The notes under the pieces are model-generated. The model was not told the origin of the DNA, did no database searches, and was given only the letters and a program-made list of their open reading frames with translations. Of a DNA stretch of 64,000 nucleotides, positions 30,891 through 42,541 are shown piece by piece. Position 1 is the stretch's first letter; every line of letters starts with the position of its first letter. The translations under genes and the position numbers were made by a program. Origin of the DNA: Paulinella micropora (lineage: Eukaryota > Cercozoa > Imbricatea > Euglyphida); NCBI GenBank assembly GCA_009731375.1, contig BJOX01000152.1, positions 264,325 to 328,324 on the forward strand. Reading direction: 5' to 3'.

Positions 30891-33800
30891 CCGGCGCTCA
30901 GGATATCTATGTGGGCAACGGCTACTTTCCCCAGGAAACGCAGGAAGAAGAGTCGTCAGAGGCGTATGCGGCCTGGCAGGCAGCTATAGCTTTTTTTGGA
31001 GCCAAAGGTCTTGTGGTCACGGTGGCGGATGCCAACGCGAAGCTCGGGCCGGCATGCAGCCGAAAAGAGGAGGGCATCGTCGGTCAGCACGGGGAGGTCG
31101 ATGATAAGGGAGCACCGGTACGTTCGGAGAACGGCAAGAGACTCGCGGCTGTCCTCGTCGCTACGGGCCTGCGAAATCTGAGCGGCTTCTCGTGCCCAGT
31201 GGAAGGGTCCTACTGGTGGTCCCGGCGTGAGCAGCGCGGCATGGGCACAGGCAAGCACCTCCTCGATTACATCTGCGCGTCGCCTGGCTTGGCATCTGGA
31301 GCAAAGTTCGGAGTATGCGAAGATGATCTTGATACGGACCACAAGGCAGTATGGGCCGAACTGACGTGGAGCGGCCAGCGCCGGCCAAAGCGGGCTGCGA
31401 AACCTTACAGGTCCTTTCGTGTTGATAAGCTTATTGGTGCTGGTGTCTCGGGTAATGATCACGCTGCGAAGCAAGCGCTGGATTATCTACGCGACAAGTT
31501 CGATGACGTATTCCAGCATTGCCTACAGAAGCTTGGAGTGCATCAGCTGCCTGAGCTTGACCTATCGGGTGGTGCCGACAGCCAACGGGTGGTAGATGAC
31601 GTCACCGAGCGAGTGGCGCAGTCCTTCCGAATGGCGGCGCACCGGGTCCTTGGCTCCAGATGTATACGACCCCGTTTCACCAACAATTGGTTCGACGGGG
31701 AGCTAAAGGAGCTCATTCAGCAGCGCCGGGAGGCCTACGCAGCATACAGGAGGGATGAATCGAATGCGGAAGCCCGTCTGAATTGGCTACGGCTCCGCAA
31801 GCAAATTCGGAAGGCAACTCGGGCCAAGAAGTCCGCCTCCTTCAAGCAAGTGCAGGAAGAAGCGGTCAAATGTCAACGCGAGCAATCCTCAAAGCGCTTT
31901 TGGCTACTCGCGAAGCGGCTTGGCGGGGCACGCAGAACGAAGGTCTCCGCGCCGGTGCAAAGGGAGGATGGCTCACTGGCGTGTACGCTGCCGGAAAAGG
32001 TCGCTCGGTGGGAGGAATTTCGGAAAAATTCGGTGAAGCCACGGGAAAATCCGGCAAGTGCGGCTGTTGTGGTGGAGTGCTGTGCAGAAGCAGGCTCGCT
32101 GGAGTGGGAGGAAGCCGAAGCTAAGCGGCAGTTCCACTGGAACGATCGCTTCAGAGATGAGGTGGCCCGGGCTATGAAGGAGCACGAAGTAGGTGAAGAC
32201 ACTTGCGAAGAGCTGGACAAGCCGTTCACGCAAGAGGAGGTCCTTGCAAGGCAACGTGCCCTGAATAACCACAAAGCTTGTGGCGAGGACAAAGTGAAGA
32301 ACGAGATGCTCAAGTATGGCGGCGCCTACATCAATGGCTACTTAACGCAGTACTTCAACTGGATTCGAGAAGCCGAGAGGACTCCAAAAGCTTGGGGCAA
32401 GGGAATCATCGTCAATATCCCCAAGGGTGGGGATCCTACGGATCCTGACAACTGGAGGGATATCTCGATTATTAGTTGCCTTGGTAAGCTGTATCTGTCC
32501 TTATTAGCTACTCGTCTAACGCTCTTCGTGGATGGCCCGGATAAGCTACGTCCAGAGCAGGGAGGCTTCCGCCCGGGGCGTCGCACTACGGATCAGGTCT
32601 TTACCCTTTGGCAGAGGTTGAAGGGGCGTCAGCAGCAGAAGCGGGAGTCGTATGTCCTGTTCGTCGATCTACGCAAGGCTTTCCCGTCTGTTTGGAGAGA
32701 TGGCCTATTTGAGAGGCTCTGGAAGCTGGGTGTAAGGGGCAAGTTCTGGCGCACGCTACGCAGGTGCTACGAGCAGACTTCGTCGCAAGTGCTAGTTGAT
32801 GGAGCACTCACCCCCGAAGTACTGGAGGGTGTAGGCGTCCAACAGGGGTCCCCTCTCTCTCCCACACTCTTCAACGTCTTTATGGATGAGCTGTGTGATC
32901 GGCTGGCGAGTGCCCTCAAGATCACGGATGTGAAGCGGCTGAACGACATCAAGGCACTTCTATACGCGGACGACGTGGCCCTCATCGCTCACAGTCGCAC
33001 CGAGCTCCAGAAGATGGTCAATGTTGTGGCCAAGTTCGCGGAAGATTACCGGCTGGAAGTCAACTTGAAGCCCGGCAAGACGGAAATCATGCCCATTTAC
33101 ACGTCGAGCAAGGCGAAACGACCAAGTATCAGGGAGCGAGGTGAGCCCGTGGTGTGGTTTCGCGGCCAGAAGCTTTGTGTCACCAGTCAGTACAAGTACC
33201 TGGGAGTGGTTATCACCGACGACCTGAAGTGGAAGGAGCAGGCCCTGCGGGCTACGCGTGTCACTGAAGTCGCCACCGCAGGTTGGTACTCTTTGTGGTG
33301 TGCAGGTGAGATACAAGCTAGGTATCGTCTCATGTGCTGGAATCAACTTGTGGGGGCCAAGCTGAAGTACGCCTTCGATGTCTGGCGTGCCCCCGTATCG
33401 CAGCTCACCAAGCTGGAGGCAGCAATGCTGCGCCCCATGAGGATGATTCTCGGCATCAGCCCTAAGACAAGCAAGTGGATTACACTCTTTCTGGCGCGCT
33501 CTTTGAGTGCGGAGCGTTTGCGGCGGGCGGCGCAACTGAAGTTCTATGGACGGCTGCGTGTTCTACCGGAGAAGCGATTTCCTGTCATCGCATCTCAAGT
33601 CAAATCCGACTGGACTGCGGAGGCCGAAGGCGCTATCAGGGACTCAATGGATCTACAACAAGGGCTTCAGGAGCTCCTAAATAGCTCAGAGAAGGACCTC
33701 GAGGGTTGGTGTTCGACTGTGGACAAGTGGGCCCTTCAGCAGGACGTCAAGATGGTGCAGCAACTGATGTGGGACAAGCGAGAGGCAGGCAGCGATCTTA

Positions 33801-34747
33801 CTGATGGCCTGCGAGTCATCCTAAGACAAGTCTTTGGAACTAAGGAGTTCCCAAGATGGGTAGCCCTTGATGATGCGCATTATAATCTGCTTCGGAGAAG
33901 GTTGCTCAGCTGCAACAACCGCCTTCGGTTGTACCGCAGCAAGTTGGTCAGTGGCATGTCCCCTCGCTGCTTCTGTTGTCATGATGATGTCAATGAGTCC
34001 CTTGCGCACTTCTTATGGGATTGCCCCATGCATGAGGGGAGACGTAAGCAGCTGTTGCTGAGTATGCAGAGGCTCGGTGGCATGGCTGTGGGGGGTGCTG
34101 AGGGGGATGGAGGGAGTGAGGAGGGTGGTGAGGTCGTAGGCGGTGAGGTTGTGGTGGAGGATGTGTTGCTTGGGCGGGAGCGGGAGGGCTCTGTGCGGCA
34201 GGGTTGGGATGATATGTCGCCTGTGGATCAATCACGATTGTTTTGTAAGCTTTTTCAGGGGAAGTCGCGCTTCCGCAGTAACTTTAGGCTTGCTGCGTTG
34301 TTAGGGGTTACAGCGTTGCGTCCCCCTCCAAAGTTGGATGTGTTGTTTGGATCATATGTGTCTGAGTGTTGGTCTGCTAGGGAGGGTAAAAGGGAGGAGC
34401 TTGGGGTGGAGGATGGGGGCGAGGAGGTGATTGACCTCACTGAGGTTCCATCAGCTTCTGTCCCACCCTCTCCCCCAAGTGACGTTGATGTTGCGCGGCG
34501 CGGCCGTCCGCGCAGTGTGGACGTCCTGGCTAGAGAGAGGGGTTCGGGAGCGCAGCGTAGTGTCTCCGAGTTCTTCTCTTCAGCTAACACCCTCGCATCT
34601 AGCTCTTCATGCACTTCACAACCCCCATCTGCCCCTGCTGTTGCTGTTGCTGCTATGTCTGTTTGGTGTTCTGACGATGCGTTGGGATCGGCTGACCCCG
34701 GTGACCCAATGGAGGCACATGTCCAGAATCTGGATCTGATGCTATAG
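30890..34747 (+). CDS. LINE protein, second half of endonuclease, reverse transcriptase and CCHC finger
   Basis: Endonuclease end: VVTVADANAKLG, HLLDYI and DTDHKAVWAEL carry the late catalytic residues (D.N and DH). Reverse transcriptase: WGKGIIVNIPKGGD, EQGGFRPGR, VLFVDLRKAF, GVQQGSPLSP and LLYADDVALI (the YADD box). A CCHC finger (CFCCHDDVNESLAHFLWDC) follows near 33970. The tail is low-complexity and glycine/valine-rich. The ORF ends with TAG just before the (TAT)n tail. Reverse transcription by target priming is the family role; no RNase H domain is seen. Confidence 0.85.
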   Translation, partial: TGAQDIYVGNGYFPQETQEEESSEAYAAWQAAIAFFGAKGLVVTVADANAKLGPACSRKEEGIVGQHGEVDDKGAPVRSENGKRLAAVLVATGLRNLSGFSCPVEGSYWWSRREQRGMGTGKHLLDYICASPGLASGAKFGVCEDDLDTDHKAVWAELTWSGQRRPKRAAKPYRSFRVDKLIGAGVSGNDHAAKQALDYLRDKFDDVFQHCLQKLGVHQLPELDLSGGADSQRVVDDVTERVAQSFRMAAHRVLGSRCIRPRFTNNWFDGELKELIQQRREAYAAYRRDESNAEARLNWLRLRKQIRKATRAKKSASFKQVQEEAVKCQREQSSKRFWLLAKRLGGARRTKVSAPVQREDGSLACTLPEKVARWEEFRKNSVKPRENPASAAVVVECCAEAGSLEWEEAEAKRQFHWNDRFRDEVARAMKEHEVGEDTCEELDKPFTQEEVLARQRALNNHKACGEDKVKNEMLKYGGAYINGYLTQYFNWIREAERTPKAWGKGIIVNIPKGGDPTDPDNWRDISIISCLGKLYLSLLATRLTLFVDGPDKLRPEQGGFRPGRRTTDQVFTLWQRLKGRQQQKRESYVLFVDLRKAFPSVWRDGLFERLWKLGVRGKFWRTLRRCYEQTSSQVLVDGALTPEVLEGVGVQQGSPLSPTLFNVFMDELCDRLASALKITDVKRLNDIKALLYADDVALIAHSRTELQKMVNVVAKFAEDYRLEVNLKPGKTEIMPIYTSSKAKRPSIRERGEPVVWFRGQKLCVTSQYKYLGVVITDDLKWKEQALRATRVTEVATAGWYSLWCAGEIQARYRLMCWNQLVGAKLKYAFDVWRAPVSQLTKLEAAMLRPMRMILGISPKTSKWITLFLARSLSAERLRRAAQLKFYGRLRVLPEKRFPVIASQVKSDWTAEAEGAIRDSMDLQQGLQELLNSSEKDLEGWCSTVDKWALQQDVKMVQQLMWDKREAGSDLTDGLRVILRQVFGTKEFPRWVALDDAHYNLLRRRLLSCNNRLRLYRSKLVSGMSPRCFCCHDDVNESLAHFLWDCPMHEGRRKQLLLSMQRLGGMAVGGAEGDGGSEEGGEVVGGEVVVEDVLLGREREGSVRQGWDDMSPVDQSRLFCKLFQGKSRFRSNFRLAALLGVTALRPPPKLDVLFGSYVSECWSAREGKREELGVEDGGEEVIDLTEVPSASVPPSPPSDVDVARRGRPRSVDVLARERGSGAQRSVSEFFSSANTLASSSSCTSQPPSAPAVAVAAMSVWCSDDALGSADPGDPMEAHVQNLDLML

Positions 34748-34759
34748 TCTGAGGAAGCC

Positions 34760-34762
<3 letters not shown>

Positions 34763-34808
<46 letters not shown>

Positions 34809-35268
34809 TGTCATTATTATTATTATTATTATTTTTGTTGCTGTTGCTGTTGTTGTTGTTATTGTTATTTTTATTAATACTATAGTTGATTGAGCATGCT
34901 CTGACGTCCCGACGGACCTACATACATACACACATACATACATACATACATACATGCATACATACGTACATACATACATTACATGCACGACGGAAGATAT
35001 TTATTTTTGTCTTGGAGTGGTTTAGGGCGTTAGCCACACACCATGTTACCTTTGGTTTAATAAACTTAATCAAATTGTACAACAACAAAAAACAAAAATA
35101 ACAACAACAACAACACAAGAACAAGAACAACAAGAACAACACGAAGAACAAGAACAAGAACAACAACAAGAACAACAACAAGAGCAACAACAAGAGCAAC
35201 AACAACAACAACAACAACAACAACACTCCATATTGCTGTTGGTTTAAGTTTCTGTAATTAAATTGAAC

Positions 35269-35312
<44 letters not shown>

Positions 35313-35543
35313 AACAATAACAATAACAATAACAACAACAACAACAACAACAACAACAATAACAACAAGAATAACAACAACAATAACAACAACAATAACA
35401 ACAACAATAACAACAATAACAACAACAACACCAACAACAACAAAACAACAACAACAACAACAAAACAACAATAACAACAACAACGACAAGAACAGCAACA
35501 CGCCATCTTGCCGTTGATTTAATTTTCTGTAATTAAATCGAAC

Positions 35544-35574
<31 letters not shown>
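34763..35574. repeat. (ATT)n, then repeat-family fragments with (CAA)n tails
   Basis: The LINE tail (ATT)n runs to about 34870. A fragment related to the repeat family described at 35575 (GAGCATGCTCTGACGTCCCG) is followed by (ACAT)n, CACACACCATGTTACC and TAATAAACTTAATCAAATTG leading into (CAA)n. Two more (CAA)n and (AAT)n stretches follow (35266-35465, 35540-35578). No genes. Confidence 0.7.
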
Positions 35575-35579
<5 letters not shown>

Positions 35580-35615
35580 TGCTAGGCTATGTTCCTTCGC
35601 CTCTACAGCTCTAGC

Positions 35616-35646
<31 letters not shown>

Positions 35647-35903
35647 GTATATCTATCTATCTGAAGGTTCTACAGACAGCTCTTTCGTTCGGCCTCCAGC
35701 GCTTGTGACTCTTTTCTTCTTCTTCTTCTTCTTCTTCTTCTTCTTCTTCTTCTTCTTCTTCTCCTCCTCCTCCTCCTTCTTCTTCTTCTTTTCTTCTTCT
35801 TCTTCTTCTTCTTCTTCTTCTTCTTCTTCTTCTTCTTCTTCTTCTTCTTCTTCGTCTTCGTCTTCTTCTTCTTCTTCTTCTTCTTCTTCTTCTTCTTCTT
35901 CTT

Positions 35904-35937
<34 letters not shown>

Positions 35938-36050
35938 GCTGGTTTCTGCTACCTCTCCCATACTAAGTTCACTTAGTTTCACACGTGAGCATCTAACTTG
36001 TTTCTCAGACTGTCTACTAAGTGGCCACGGCGAGCCTCTCCTCTCCATCC

Positions 36051-36084
<34 letters not shown>

Positions 36085-36539
36085 GGCTCCCTCAGACTAT
36101 GGCATCAGATCCGGATCCTGGACATGTGCCTCTATTGGGTCAACGGGGTCAGCCGATCCCAACGCATTGTCAGAACAAAAAACAGACACAGCAGCCAATG
36201 GCAGCATCAGGGGCAGATGAGACCTCCCTCTCTCTTTCCTCTTCTCCCTTCTCTGCGGACTAGTTCTCTTCCCTTGACTTGTCCACTCTCCTCGATGACT
36301 TTCGATTCTTCTTCTCCCTCCTTTGTTGTTGTTCTACTATAGTGCATGCTCTTCTGCTCTTTTTTCCTCTATCTATATTTTTTTGTTGCTGAGCTCTAGA
36401 GTCCTATAGTACAGTGAGCAAGCTCTGGCGTCCCGAGTCGGCTAGGATGATTAGACCTTTAATACTTGTCTTTATGTGGCAGTAGTGAAAGGCCTTTTGC
36501 CACGCACCATCTTGCCCTTGATTTAGTTCATTATAATTG

Positions 36540-36614
<75 letters not shown>

Positions 36615-36620
36615 ATGCAC
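35575..36620 (+). mobile_element. Repeat family with (CAA)n tail, copy A, with a nested LINE fragment
   Basis: Shared landmarks with copies B and C: ATGCTAGGCTATG, CTCCAGCGCTTGTGAC, CCCATACTAAG, GTGAGCATCTA, GCTCTGGCGTCCCG, ACCATCTTGCC and a TAATTGAA start to the (CAA)n tail. It contains a long (CTT)n tract (35705-35935) and an antisense LINE 3' end at 36086-36215. The (CAA)n tail and 3' similarity suggest a SINE or LINE 3' region. Confidence 0.6.
36050..36215 (-). mobile_element. 5'-truncated LINE copy, antisense
   Basis: (ATA)n at 36052-36083, then the reverse complement of the LINE 3' end at 34620-34760, including GCATCAGATCCGGATCCTGG and CCGATCCCAACGCATTGTC. It is a short dead-on-arrival insertion nested in repeat copy A. 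Confidence 0.7.
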
Positions 36621-36699
36621 CATCCTGCCATTGGTTTAATTACGTAAATTAAATTTTACAATAACAACAACAAACAACAACAAGGGGGTGCTCTTTTTC

Positions 36700-37256
36700 T
36701 CGCAGCCTTTCCTTCTTTTGAGCCATTTGATAGGGCCCGATTATCCCTATCTTGCCAAGCCACTTGCGCAGGTTCGTAGCCCAGGGTACACAAGTCGGGG
36801 CCATGGCCAATGCAGGTTACCGGAGAAGGTCATGAGAAGTTCCCTGAACTTAACCACAATGAGCAATGACTTCCAACGTTTCGTTCTCAGCCGGTTCTAA
36901 TCTTCGCGGCTTGTGTAGTGGCTCATTTGAAAGCTCTCATCAAGAGCTTTCTAATGAGCCATAACACAGGTTGTAGATGCAAATACTGACTGAGATCAAA
37001 GCGCTTGAAGTCATTCTTCGTTGTACTTAAGACATAGGAACTTCTCATGGGTCGGGCGTCCACCACTTGTGGGAATACTAGGCTATATTCCTTTGTGTCT
37101 GCAGTTCTGGCTCTGAAGGTTTTCTAGACAACTCTCTCTCTCTCTCTTCCTGCCTCCAGCGCTTGTGACTAATTGCTGGTGTCTGCTAACCCCATACTAA
37201 GACTTTAGTATCACGCTTGAGCATCTATCTATCTATCTATCTATCTATATATCTAG

Positions 37257-37292
<36 letters not shown>

Positions 37293-37366
37293 TTATCTAT
37301 CTCTATCTATTTATGTATATACTATATATCTATATATCTATCTATCTCTCTCTCTCTCTCTCTCTT

Positions 37367-37408
<42 letters not shown>

Positions 37409-37739
37409 GTTGCTCGAACTGGTTTCTCATGTCGCGGCGAGTTTCTCCTTCCCCTTCATCTCCTTTCTCACTTCCTCTTCTCCCTCTGAACGTGCTAGTC
37501 TGCATCCCTCACTGACTTTCCTTTTCTCCCTCTCTTGTTGTTGTTCAACTATAAGGCACACTCTTTTGCTCCCTTCCTTCCTTCTTTATTATTTGTTTCT
37601 GAGCACTAAATCTATAGTTTTTAGCGAGCTCTGGCGTCCCGTCGGCCGGGGATGAAAGTGGCAAGTGAGGCCGTGCCCACACACTGTGACCATCTTGCAC
37701 TTTAATCATTTAGTTTCAAATTTTGATTATTATTGTTAC

Positions 37740-37783
<44 letters not shown>

Positions 37784-37840
37784 GTTATTATTATTGTTAT
37801 TAGTATTATTAAATTGAACAACAACAACAACAACAACAAC
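36700..37840 (+). mobile_element. Repeat family with (CAA)n tail, copy B
   Basis: Begins around TTTGATAGGGCCCGATTATCC, passes GGGCGTCCACCACTTGTG, CTCCAGCGCTTGTGAC and GCGAGCTCTGGCGTCCCG, and ends in AAATTGAA(CAA)n at about 37812. (TATC)n and (CT)n tracts are expanded inside (37225-37410). No coding frame of note. Confidence 0.6.
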
Positions 37841-37949
37841 AACACTCTCCCAGCTTTCTCTTCCTTCCTCTTGTTGTTCTTCTGCTGTAGTTCCTCTTAG
37901 CTCTTCCTTCCTCTTAGCTGTTTGGACACTCCAACTAGTTATCATTACT

Positions 37950-37956
37950 TAAATTG

Positions 37957-37996
<40 letters not shown>

Positions 37997-38480
37997 TCAA
38001 CACGTGGCTTCCCGGACAGAACTGCACCCCGAACGCGCTTGTCGATGTGTCTTTTGCCACGCCCACGGCGGAGTCAGTGGTTCGTACTGCTGGCATTGTT
38101 CCCCTTGCAGCAGCAAATGCGAGGGAAAACATCAAAAGGAGGCGGTACGGTGCATCGGCAACCCAACTTAACGTGTCATTTGTCCCCTTCGTCCTTGAGC
38201 CATCAGGAGCGTTAGGACGATCTGCGCTTAAGTTTTTACGCTGAGTGAAGATGTACAGAGACACTCTTTCCAGAGGCGCCTCTATCCTTCCCTCACGTAC
38301 CCGGGCCCATCAGCAGCTTGATGGCAGCTTCCCGGAGTCTGGTAGAGGGCTCACAGAACTTTTTCGGGCAGCCTCTTCCGTTCTCGTTGCGCAATCGAAT
38401 GCATGGATTCTTGACCGTGCGCGGCAGGAAATGTGGGATACCTTCGAACCTACGGTGTTGTACTAATCGTGCCCAGCACT
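37950..38480 (+). other. Unassigned segment after (CAA)n
   Basis: (CAA)n at 37957-37995, then unique-looking sequence with short open frames (for example 38000-38244) but no recognisable domain. It may be the body of another repeat. Nothing firmer can be said. Confidence 0.3.
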
Positions 38481-38509
38481 TGCTCTCTAGTTCTCTCCTT
38501 TCTCTTTCC

Positions 38510-38545
<36 letters not shown>

Positions 38546-38699
38546 CCTCTCTCTCTCTTTTTCTTTTCTCTCCTTTTTGTGCTGTCTGTGACCCTTTTGT
38601 CACAGCCCACTCGCCCCTCCTCTCTTGTGGGACTGCCTCTCCCCACTTCTCCTTGCCTTCCCGACCGAGTTAGCGTGCTAGGGGTGCTCCCTCTCTCGC

Positions 38700-39435
38700 C
38701 GTCTTCCCTTCCTTTGGCCAGATGATAGGGCTGTTTCTCCCTATCTCCCCTGACTCTCTTGCACGGGTTCTTAGTCCTAGGTCCACAAGTCGGGCCTATG
38801 GCCATTGCAGGTTACCTTGTGACCATGGGGCGGGCGTCCACCACTTGTGCTTATGCTAGGCTATGCTACCTTGTGTCGCTTTCTCTGGCTCTGAAGATTT
38901 TCTTTACAGTTATTTCCTTCGGCCTCCAGCGCATGTGACTATTTGCTGGTGTTTGCCTACCCCATACTATGTTCTTAGCATCGCGCGTGAGCATCTCACT
39001 TTTTGCTCGGACACAGCTCTCACGGTCTTGGCGAGTCTCTACTCCTCCTTCCTCTCCCTTCTCTGTCTTCCTCTTCTCCCTCTTGGAAGGCTAGTTCTCC
39101 TCGCTCTTGTCTGCCTCTCTCACTACCTTTCCCTCCTCTCCCTCCCCCTGTTGTTGACCACTATAGTGCACGTCCTCTGGCTCCCTTTTCCTCTATCTAT
39201 ATTTTTTGTTTTTGAGCCTCTGGATCATATAGTGCAGTGAGCAAGCTCTGGCGTCTCGAATCGGCACGAGATGACTAGATTATTTTTCTGGAAGTGGCGT
39301 ATATCTGGGGGTATACACATACGAGTCGAAAGCCACATACCAACTTGCCACTGGTTTAGTTAATATTGTTTTTAATATTAATTAGATTGCTCTGCAACTG
39401 TTGTATTATTTCATTAAATTTTACAACAACACCAA
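38700..39435 (+). mobile_element. Repeat family with (CAA)n tail, copy C
   Basis: TTGGCCAGATGATAGGGC, GGCGGGCGTCCACCACTTG, CTCCAGCGCATGTGAC, CCCATACTATG, GCTCTGGCGTCTCG and then the AAATTTTACAA tail. Same order of landmarks as copies A and B. (CT)n lies just upstream. Confidence 0.6.
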
Positions 39436-39850
<415 letters not shown>

Positions 39851-40245
39851 ACAACGGAATTAAGCTTAACAACGCAAGTCAGCAGGAAATGCACGTCGCC
39901 CTGGCAACGTTGAACAGAGCAAATCAATCACAAGGACCTGCCACCTTGTCAAGTTCTTATTAGTTCTTAGTTCTAGTAGACTAGTTCTAGTTGTTGTGAT
40001 TGATTGCTCTGTTGAACATTATGTATTTTCCTGTATTTCTATCTTCTGCTGGATTGATTCCGTTGTTAAGCTCAATTTCTGGGTTTGTTCTTTTGTTCCA
40101 CCACATTTCAAAGTCAAGCTGAAACTGGACGACAAATTATACCGTGTTCAACGCTTTTTTGGATTTGCTCTCAAAGCAGACTTCACCGGCCCTATGAATG
40201 GTCCGTTGGCCGTTGGCAACGCACATGAATTTATATTAGGAGGAA

Positions 40246-40971
40246 ATGATCCGCTTAAGGCCCGTTAGCCCCTTAAGGGCAATGCCTGCTGATGACGAGT
40301 CGTCCGCGTCCGAACAGTCTGATAACTCAGATTCAGGCTACGAGTCCTCTTCCGATTCCAGTGCGGATGACAGCAGTGAGTCCTCCGATGATTCTATTAT
40401 TAAGCGCAAGAAACCTGCTGCTAAGGTCTGTTTGCTTTCTTTGCTTGGTCTGGGCTCATCATTTGCTGCATACCCTCCACATTTGGCCACAGAAGTATGA
40501 ACAGACATTGCGAGTACTATTGCGTATTTTGTGTAGGTGCGAGTGAGTAAGTGAGTGAGTGAGAGGTAAAGATACAGAGATCTGGCTGGCTTGAAAGCTT
40601 CAGCTGGGGAGAAATTAAAGTAATGCCATGCAATGTAAGCGTGAGCTGACAGCATTTTTACATATGAAGCCTTTTCTCTGCTGCTTCATCGTCGTGTTGA
40701 ATTTAGATCATTCAAAAAAGCATGCGAACGCGACCTGAAAAGAAGCAAAAGCTTTCTGCGGATTTCGAATCTGTGAAAGAAACCATTAAAGAACAAGTTA
40801 CCTGTCCCATCTGCGAGGAAATCAAAGTTCCCATCTACCAGTGCGATAATGGTCACTGCATCTGTGATTCTTGCCGTAAGCAACTTCGAAATCAAAAATG
40901 TCCCAGTTGCCGTGAGCCAGTCAAGGTTAGTTTGCGTTTTTTTGGTTTGTTTGCTGTTGTTGCTGTTGTGG

Positions 40972-41038
<67 letters not shown>

Positions 41039-41158
41039 AATTTAATTACAGTAATTAAAGTATTAAAGTGGCATGATGGTGCATGGATAACGGCCTTAAC
41101 CCACTTGAAGTTGTTGTTGTCGTCGTCGTGTTGTTATTATTATTATTGTTGTTGTTGT

Positions 41159-41192
<34 letters not shown>

Positions 41193-42157
41193 ATTGTTGT
41201 TGTTGTTGTTGTTGCGTTGTTGCGTTGTTGTTGTTGTTGTTTTTTGTTGTTGCGAGTTGCGTTGTTGTTTTTGTTGTTTTTTGTTGTTGTTGTTGCTGTT
41301 GTTGTTGTTGTTGGTGTTGTTTTTGTTGTTGTTGTTGCTGTTGGTGCTGTTGCTGTTGTTGCTGTTGTTGCTGTTGTTGTTGTTGTTGTGTTCTTGTTGT
41401 AGTTGTTGTTGTCATTGTTATTGTCATAGTCGTTGTCGTTGTCTTTGTCCTTATCGTTGTCCTTGTCCTTGTCGTTATCGTTGTCCTTGTCGTTATAGTA
41501 GTAGTAGTAGTAGTAGTTGTTGTTGTTGTTGTTGTTGTTGCTGTTGTGGTGCTTTTGTCGTTGTCAAAAAATGTCTCTTGGTAGGCAAGGGCGAGGGGGC
41601 TGGAAAACATGGTGAATACTCTAAAGTCAAAGTGCAAGTGGGAAGACTGTCACGATAGGTTTCTGGTTGATGATGAGGTTTCGCGCAAAAATTTGAAAAC
41701 CCACGAATGTTGGTGTCCGTCCAGAGACACACCTTGTCCATTGTGCGAAGTCTATGTACCACCATCCAAGATGGTTGCCCATCTCACCTCCGACCACAAT
41801 GGCAAAGCGTTACCGGCCTCTGGTAAAATCGAATTTTCCAGCGAGCGCATGGACAAAAAAAGAATTTTTTACCTGGAAACTGACAGAACTGCTAAATCAG
41901 CGGGCAATCTGATGGTTATTTGTGCCGAGCGCCAACTGCCGGTGCGCCCAGGTTCCTTCACCGCAGCAACTTTGGACTGTAAACTTGCGTTCGGTGACTT
42001 GGCTTTCAAGTTCGAGGAAAAAGAAGCTACCATATCTTTTCAAAGGCTATGGTGGGAGAAGGACTCGGCCACCTGGTTGACTCAAAAGTCCTGCAATATT
42101 TCTGTACGGTTTTCTCGGTTGCCCTTGAAAACATTCTTTGAACAATTTGAGGCGTGA
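40246..42157 (+). CDS. SIAH/SINA-type RING E3 ubiquitin ligase (three exons)
   Basis: Exons 40246-40425, 40707-40925 and 41585-42157, all joined in phase 0 at AAG|GTCTGT, TTTAG|ATC, AAG|GTTAGT and GGTAG|GCA. About 323 residues; the start could instead be the ATG at 40282. Exon 1 encodes a Ser/Asp-rich acidic N-terminus with KRKK. Exon 2 carries the RING: CPICEE...CDNGHCICDSC...CPSC. Exon 3 begins ARARGLENMV, followed by the SIAH zinc finger (CKWEDC, H, CPLC, H) and a C-terminal substrate-binding domain of about 130 residues. These enzymes attach ubiquitin to bound substrates. Intron 2 is expanded by (TTG)n. TGA stop. The closest relatives are SIAH1/SINA-like proteins. Confidence 0.85.
40945..41560 (+). 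repeat. (TTG)n expansion in intron 2 of the SIAH-like gene
   Basis: Long (TTG)n with TCG, CTG and TAG variants fills most of the 659-bp intron. A GTAATTTAATTACAG stretch at 41036-41051 interrupts it. Open frames are artefacts. Confidence 0.85.
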
Positions 42158-42177
42158 AAGGATGGTAAAGGGGTGGC

Positions 42178-42180
<3 letters not shown>

Positions 42181-42234
<54 letters not shown>

Positions 42235-42502
42235 NNNNNNNNNNNNNNNNNNNNNNNNNNNNNNNNNNNNNNNNNNNNNNNNNNNNNNNNNNNNNNNNNN
42301 NNNNNNNNNNNNNNNNNNNNNNNNNNNNNNNNNNNNNNNNNNNNNNNNNNNNNNNNNNNNNNNNNNNNNNNNNNNNNNNNNNNNNNNNNNNNNNNNNNNN
42401 NNNNNNNNNNNNNNNNNNNNNNNNNNNNNNNNNNNNNNNNNNNNNNNNNNNNNNNNNNNNNNNNNNNNNNNNNNNNNNNNNNNNNNNNNNNNNNNNNNNN
42501 NN

Positions 42503-42535
<33 letters not shown>
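42181..42535. repeat. (GA)n with 268-N gap
   Basis: (GA)n on both sides of an N run at 42235-42502, starting 24 bp after the SIAH-like stop codon. The repeat is the likely reason for the gap. Confidence 0.9.

Positions 42536-42539
<4 letters not shown>

Positions 42540-42541
<2 letters not shown>

Larger units (their letters stand above)
28660..34760 (+). mobile_element. Non-LTR retrotransposon (LINE) with (ATT)n tail
   Basis: Bounded on the left by (ATT)n at about 28660 and on the right by TCTGAGGAAGCC followed by (TAT)n. It contains an RRM-like N-terminal region, an APE-type endonuclease, a reverse transcriptase and a C-terminal CCHC finger. The coding region is interrupted by one frame change near 30850-30900. 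Its 3' end recurs in antisense at 36086-36215, confirming a dispersed family. The 5' region holds a strong hairpin (28980-29085). Confidence 0.8.
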
